From an uncultured Alphaproteobacteria bacterium (GTDB taxonomy: Bacteria; Pseudomonadota; Alphaproteobacteria; HIMB59), in NCBI GenBank assembly GCA_902599045.1, contig CACKEA010000004.1:1-64000 (forward strand): a stretch of DNA of 64,000 nucleotides, in the 5' to 3' direction. Positions 60,214 to 64,000 of this stretch are shown here, one piece after another. Both the position numbers and the translations under genes were made by a program. How positions within the stretch are numbered: the first letter of the stretch is position 1; each line of letters starts with the position of its first letter. The notes beneath the pieces are model-generated. The model was given only the letters and a program-made list of their open reading frames with translations, did no database searches and had not been told where the DNA came from.

Positions 60214-60947
60214 AAATTGGGAAAGAGCCTCGCACTAATCTCCTCATAGCTTCCATCTATTTCTTGATTTTTCTCTGGTATAATCTCAATTGAGCGGTGA
60301 CAGTATTTATGGACATTTTCTAAATTAAAAATATAGGGCTTTCCTGCAAAGGTGCTCGCAATCCATTGCCACGAAAAGTTATTACTCGCAATATCACCGT
60401 CTAGTAAATGACTTAAAAAAAACTTTGCTCCTGCCTGCCACTTCACTCTTCTAAAATGGACTATATAAGAGGCCAAATACATACGTGAGTGGTTATGCAG
60501 ATATCCAGTAGTGAGAAGCTGATCGATAAAAACATTGATTACCTGTGTTGGAGTTTTTGCAGATGTAATGTCTTCAGGTATGTCGTCTTGATACTCGTGT
60601 GCTTTAAATCCTGTTTTATATTCCTCCACATCTGTCCATAGTTGATCGGGATGGTGATAGGCGTAACTTCTCCAAAAATCTCTCCATGCTAATTCTTGGA
60701 TAAATTTTTCACTCTCATTAAATGCATATTTATCTCGAACATATTCATAGATCTCTTTATTTGAAATAATTCCATGTTTGATGTGAGCAGATAATCTTGA
60801 AATTTGCCCATTGAGAAAGTTTCTGGTCTTTGCATAGAGTGCAGGATTAAAAGAGTTAAATTTTTCTAAAGCATCTTGCCTTGAGGCAACAGAGCTATTT
60901 GATTTAGTCGATGAGGGAACGAGATCTTGAATATTTGAAATTTTCAT
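60210..60947 (-). CDS. Photolyase-like FAD-binding domain protein
   Basis: 245 residues matching the helical FAD/DNA-binding domain of photolyase/cryptochrome: RLSAHIKHGIIS (51-62, FAD-binding turn), FIQELAWRDFWRSYAYHHPD, HNHSRMYLASYI, then WQWIASTFAGKPYIFN where classical photolyases have WQW and a GTDAxPYFRIFNP. The N-terminal alpha/beta domain is missing and coded by the next gene. A DNA repair role under light is plausible in a surface-ocean organism. Confidence 0.78.
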   Translation of the reverse strand: MKISNIQDLVPSSTKSNSSVASRQDALEKFNSFNPALYAKTRNFLNGQISRLSAHIKHGIISNKEIYEYVRDKYAFNESEKFIQELAWRDFWRSYAYHHPDQLWTDVEEYKTGFKAHEYQDDIPEDITSAKTPTQVINVFIDQLLTTGYLHNHSRMYLASYIVHFRRVKWQAGAKFFLSHLLDGDIASNNFSWQWIASTFAGKPYIFNLENVHKYCHRSIEIIPEKNQEIDGSYEEISARLFPNL

Positions 60948-60971
60948 TTCTAGTTATACATACAAATTTGG

Positions 60972-61850
60972 CTAATAGATTGTTTGTAAATCAAACCTAA
61001 TTTGGCTTCCAGGGGGAAGTTGAGAGATTTTGGAAATATCTTCCTCATTTAAAATTGCAATCTTTGGATATCCACCAGTGCAGGGGATATCTCGCATTAA
61101 TACAATAGGCTGCCCATCACTGGGTACTTGAATAGACCCAGGTAAAATACCTTCAGACAAAATATCGTGTGACTGGGAGCTGAGGATGGCCTCTCCTTTG
61201 AGCCTGATACCCATCCGATCACTTTGGGCTGATATTGTAAAAGTACTGCTAATAAACGATTGTAGAGCCTGATCTGTAAAAAATTGAAGTTGAGGGCCAG
61301 GATAAACTTTAAAGTTTGTCTCCTTTTTGTAATCAGGGTTTGGTATGGATAGATGATCCCAAGAACTCACATCTTCCAAAATTTCAAAGGTATCATCAAC
61401 TTTCAACGGCCTATTGATAGAGCCAATTCCTGCTTTTGTATCTGTAGAGAAACTTTTTAAACAAGGATCTAACCCAAGCCCATGTTCAACTGCGATGTAA
61501 CCATAAACAGAGTCGATTGTATTATGAATATTCAACTCATCCCCTTCAAATAAATTTATACTCTTATAGGGTTGGCATATAATTTGAGTACCATTATTTT
61601 TTTGTATATTCATATTACAATTTCCACCGACACAAACCTTTACAGAACCTTCCTTTACTTTTATTGAGGGTCCCACATAGGCAAATTCAATAAATTGATT
61701 ATGATGGAGTGGTATAATTTTTTCTAATTCTTTAATAATTCGCTGGTCCATAGCCCCACTGGGGGAAACCCCTAAGTGTTGATAATGAAATCTTCCAAAA
61801 TCTTGAATAGTTAAATGAGTCCCTGTACGCGTGATCACAAGTGAGTTCAT
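60972..61850 (-). CDS. pxpC: 5-oxoprolinase subunit C
   Basis: 292 residues of the AHS2/KipA-like family. Typical segments are TIQDFGRFHYQHLGVSPSGAMD at residues 15-36, GIGSINRPLKVDD, the SDRMGIRLKG block and QVPSDGQPIVLMRD with CTGGYPKIA. With PxpA and PxpB it hydrolyses 5-oxoproline to glutamate using ATP. It overlaps pxpB by 4 bp. Confidence 0.87.
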   Translation of the reverse strand: MNSLVITRTGTHLTIQDFGRFHYQHLGVSPSGAMDQRIIKELEKIIPLHHNQFIEFAYVGPSIKVKEGSVKVCVGGNCNMNIQKNNGTQIICQPYKSINLFEGDELNIHNTIDSVYGYIAVEHGLGLDPCLKSFSTDTKAGIGSINRPLKVDDTFEILEDVSSWDHLSIPNPDYKKETNFKVYPGPQLQFFTDQALQSFISSTFTISAQSDRMGIRLKGEAILSSQSHDILSEGILPGSIQVPSDGQPIVLMRDIPCTGGYPKIAILNEEDISKISQLPPGSQIRFDLQTIY

Positions 61851-62566
61851 GAGGAGTACTCCTTGATCAATTCATTAATTGAAAAATGTTTCTTTTGGAT
61901 TTGCTGAAACTCTTTGTTGCTGACAGAGTAAAAACTTACCTTGTCTCCAGGTAAAAAAAGAGAGGGGTTAGGGTTTTGAAGATCAAATATATCGAAGGGT
62001 ATTTGTCCGATAATATTCCAGCCACCCGGTGATATCTTCGGATATATGCAAGTGTGGTTTTTAGCTATTCCAATGGATCGAGCAGGAATTTTAATTCTTG
62101 GAGTAGCTAATCGCGGTGTAATTAATTGAGAGGGGATGTCGCCCAGATACGGAAATCCCGGCATGAAGCCTATATAATAAGTATAGTAACTCTCAGAGGT
62201 ATGGAGGTTTATAATCTCTTCTTTTGTTATTTGATGAAGTTTTTGAATTAACTTTAAATCTAAAGCGAAACTTTCATCATAACAGGCAGGTATTTTCCAT
62301 GTTTTATTGGCACTTTTATGAGATTGAGATTTTATATCACTCATCTCTAAAGTAATTTTTTCTTTATTTTGATCGCGTATTTGCGAATTTTCAAAAATGA
62401 TCACAATTTTATTAAATGAGGGAATTATATTAAGTAAAGGCAGTCCAAGATTTGAAATAGTAGAAAATGCTTTATTCACCTCTAGCGATATAGATTTTGA
62501 GGAGTCATCTCCAAAATCTAAGACCATCCCTCGGTCTCCATAAGAATTTATTCCTTTGAAATACAC
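61847..62566 (-). CDS. pxpB: 5-oxoprolinase subunit B
   Basis: 239 residues of the AHS1/KipI-like family. The motif block IPACYDESFALDLK, YYIGFMPGFPYLGDIP and GIAKNHTCIYPKISPGGWNI is diagnostic. It forms a complex with PxpC. It is divergent from pxpA with a 20-bp gap, so a shared promoter region is compressed there. Confidence 0.87.
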   Translation of the reverse strand: MYFKGINSYGDRGMVLDFGDDSSKSISLEVNKAFSTISNLGLPLLNIIPSFNKIVIIFENSQIRDQNKEKITLEMSDIKSQSHKSANKTWKIPACYDESFALDLKLIQKLHQITKEEIINLHTSESYYTYYIGFMPGFPYLGDIPSQLITPRLATPRIKIPARSIGIAKNHTCIYPKISPGGWNIIGQIPFDIFDLQNPNPSLFLPGDKVSFYSVSNKEFQQIQKKHFSINELIKEYSS

Positions 62567-62586
62567 GCTAATATCTTAATGTAACT

Positions 62587-63363
62587 TTGGTGCATTTGAA
62601 TAAAATTAATTTTAATTCTGATATAGCAGAAAAAGATCATCGATTTTATGAGTCTGTTGATATGCAACTCATAGACAAAATTAGCTCTGCCAATATTTCC
62701 TGTTTATTTCATGGGGGTTCAAAAGAAGTTGTTTCTAAAGCACTTAATTATTGTAATACAAAAAATGTTTCAATCGGAGCTCATGTCTCGTTTTTAGATA
62801 GAGATAACTTTGGACGGGCACAAATTAATTGGAACAAGCAACTCATCCATGAAATTCTCAACGATCAGTTACTTTTTATTCATAACCTTGCATTGGAAAT
62901 GAGCGCTACAGTGACTCATATCAAACTTCACGGAGCTCTCAGTAATATGGCTTGTGTTGACCAGGATCTCTCTGCTGAAATAGTCGGCTATTTAAAAAAA
63001 AATTACCCTTCTTTGATATTACTCGCACCAGCTTTAAGTGAACTTGCAAAAATGAGCTTGGAGAGTGACACTGCTACTGCTCTTGAGGTTTTTGCAGATC
63101 GCACCTATGAAGCCAATGGCACACTCACACCTCGTTCTGTTAGGGGCTCTTTAATCACAGACCCCAAAAGTGCCAGCGAACACGTTCGAGCAATGCTCAT
63201 ACAAAAGGGAATTATTTCTCGCGCAGGGGATACTTTAAAAACAGATATACATTCAATCTGTGTACATAGCGACACACCAAATAGTGTTGAAATATCTGAA
63301 CAAATTTGCATACTTCTTGAAGAAATGAAGATAAAGCAAGTAACACTTCCAGAATTTTTTTAA
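62587..63363 (+). CDS. pxpA: 5-oxoprolinase subunit A (LamB/YcsF)
   Basis: About 258 residues. The family opening appears as FNSDIAEKD, then GAHVSFLDRDNFGR, THIKLHGALSNMA and ADRTYEANGTLTPRSVRGSL. No ATG is available; TTG 62587, GTG 62590 and TTG 62596 are candidates, the last giving the usual short N-terminus. The catalytic lysine/histidine area (KLHGAL) is intact. It works with pxpBC, transcribed in the opposite direction. Confidence 0.85.
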   Translation: MVHLNKINFNSDIAEKDHRFYESVDMQLIDKISSANISCLFHGGSKEVVSKALNYCNTKNVSIGAHVSFLDRDNFGRAQINWNKQLIHEILNDQLLFIHNLALEMSATVTHIKLHGALSNMACVDQDLSAEIVGYLKKNYPSLILLAPALSELAKMSLESDTATALEVFADRTYEANGTLTPRSVRGSLITDPKSASEHVRAMLIQKGIISRAGDTLKTDIHSICVHSDTPNSVEISEQICILLEEMKIKQVTLPEFF

Positions 63364-63370
63364 AACTATT

Positions 63371-63868
63371 ATGGGTAATTATTTTTTTTACGGCACACTT
63401 CGTTCTATCTCAGTTTTAGAAAAAGTTATTGGAAAGACATCTAACCATTTAAATATAATTCCTGCTTTTGCACCTAAAAGCGAATTACGCCTTGTCATTG
63501 ACGAGAATTTCCCAGTTATAATTTTTGGTGATAACTACACAGGTGTTGACGGGATATTAGTGAAAGGTTTAACGGACGATGATATTGCACGCATACGTTT
63601 TTTTGAAGATGTAGAATTTGCTCCTAAAATAATGTCCGTTGAGGCTGGTGGAAAACATCAAAAGGCAGAATACTTTTCTCAAAAAGGAGTCGAGCCCTCG
63701 ATGAATCCTTGGTTTTATGAGGAATGGAAAGAGCAAGACGAGGCTTTGACTTTAGTGACCACTGAACTTTGGATGCAACTTTATGGGAAATATACTGCGG
63801 AAGAGGCAGATCAGTATTGGAATGATGTTAAAAAACAAGCTTATCATAAGTATCACTCTCAACAATGA
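63371..63868 (+). CDS. Gamma-glutamylcyclotransferase-like (AIG2/GGCT) protein
   Basis: 165 residues with the GGCT-fold opening YFFYGTLRS (substrate-binding YGTLR) and VDGILVKGL; the catalytic Glu of the family is probably in RIRFFEDVEF. GGCT enzymes release 5-oxoproline from gamma-glutamyl compounds. It lies 7 bp after pxpA, the next enzyme in that route, which supports the call. Some relatives use other substrates, including ADP-ribose (nudix fusions). Confidence 0.75.
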   Translation: MGNYFFYGTLRSISVLEKVIGKTSNHLNIIPAFAPKSELRLVIDENFPVIIFGDNYTGVDGILVKGLTDDDIARIRFFEDVEFAPKIMSVEAGGKHQKAEYFSQKGVEPSMNPWFYEEWKEQDEALTLVTTELWMQLYGKYTAEEADQYWNDVKKQAYHKYHSQQ

Positions 63869-64000
63869 GGGTTATTAATTTTTTTCTGCTTATTTCCTTT
63901 TTATTTATCCCCCATTCCTTTTCCAACGAGACCAGTTGGAATTTGTTAAAAGACGGCGGTAAAGTAGTTTTTATTCGCCATGCTTACGCCCCAGGTGGTG
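63865..64000 (+). CDS. Exported histidine phosphatase family protein, N-terminal part
   Basis: 45 residues before the window ends. The start ATG overlaps the previous stop by 4 bp (ATGA). A signal peptide (MRVINFFLLISFLFIPHSFS) is followed by KVVFIRHAYAPGG, the phosphohistidine RH(G/A) motif of the phosphoglycerate mutase/histidine phosphatase superfamily. The rest is outside the window. Confidence 0.7.
   Translation, partial: MRVINFFLLISFLFIPHSFSNETSWNLLKDGGKVVFIRHAYAPGG

Noticed and set aside
1-64000. CRISPR array or IS element
   Set aside because: No regular repeat-spacer pattern and no transposase, integrase or resolvase gene was seen; island status for 29.6-55.6 kb rests on gene content only.

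Overview
The window is an AT-rich, densely packed bacterial chromosome segment. The transport and catabolic genes match arrangements known from Alphaproteobacteria: an aglEFG-type glucoside transporter, a rhaSTPQ/rhaI/rhaK/rhaD rhamnose cluster of the Rhizobium type, and a polyol cluster with a mannitol dehydrogenase. Short spacers, many 1-11 bp gene overlaps and few regulators suggest a streamlined marine heterotroph, perhaps HIMB59/AEGEAN-169-like. That placement is inference; no rRNA or marker gene is present.

Region 1 (1-5.7 kb, minus strand): alpha-glucoside uptake and cleavage, with a GH1 beta-glucosidase (cut by the window edge), a GH4 glycosidase and AglG, AglF and AglE. No ATPase is present here. 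Region 2 (5.8-8.1 kb): a small copper-type cluster with a cytochrome c, a CsoR repressor, a perfect 22-bp palindrome and a DUF4396 membrane protein, followed by a secreted nuclease. Region 3 (8.1-19.0 kb): a nearly complete L-rhamnose pathway, with ABC importer, isomerase, kinase, aldolase/lactaldehyde dehydrogenase fusion and an L-lactate dehydrogenase that would carry the product to pyruvate. An Anabaena-sensory-rhodopsin-transducer-like protein sits inside the operon. Region 4 (19.0-29.5 kb): a polyol cluster with mannitol-type, zinc-type, GMC and two twin SDR dehydrogenases, a binding protein, two permeases, a 59-residue membrane protein and the only CUT1-type ATPase in the window. All three sugar ABC operons carry a hairpin straight after the binding-protein gene.

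Region 5 (29.6-46.8 kb): an accessory zone. It holds a duplicated and decayed zinc-ribbon gene, a block with higher GC encoding a PDZ-pentameric ligand-gated ion channel fusion beside HTH regulators, and many small exported proteins of unknown function, some with near-identical signal-peptide DNA. It also has two HEXXH metalloproteases and two trypsin-type proteases (one fused to Sel1 repeats). Two odd tRNA-like elements sharing a T-arm lie about 11 kb apart.

Region 6 (46.9-55.6 kb): the best candidate for an undescribed system. Leftward genes encode an ARPP-1-like protein, an unknown protein, a 50-residue membrane protein and a DUF2130 protein. Rightward genes encode a tiny ORF, a PD-(D/E)XK nuclease-like protein, a promoter driving a structured RNA with a terminator-like stem, a sigma factor, a MutL/MORC-like GHKL ATPase and a large protein resembling DUF4338/DruA. 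A zinc-finger gene lies convergent at the end. It looks like a defence or genome-conflict module with its own sigma factor.

Region 7 (55.6-64 kb): core metabolism. It contains a fused beta-oxidation enzyme, an acyl-CoA synthetase, a photolyase-like pair encoded as two genes in reverse domain order, and 5-oxoprolinase (pxpABC) next to a gamma-glutamylcyclotransferase-like gene, followed by a histidine phosphatase cut by the window edge. All function calls rest on reading motifs by eye; no database search was run.
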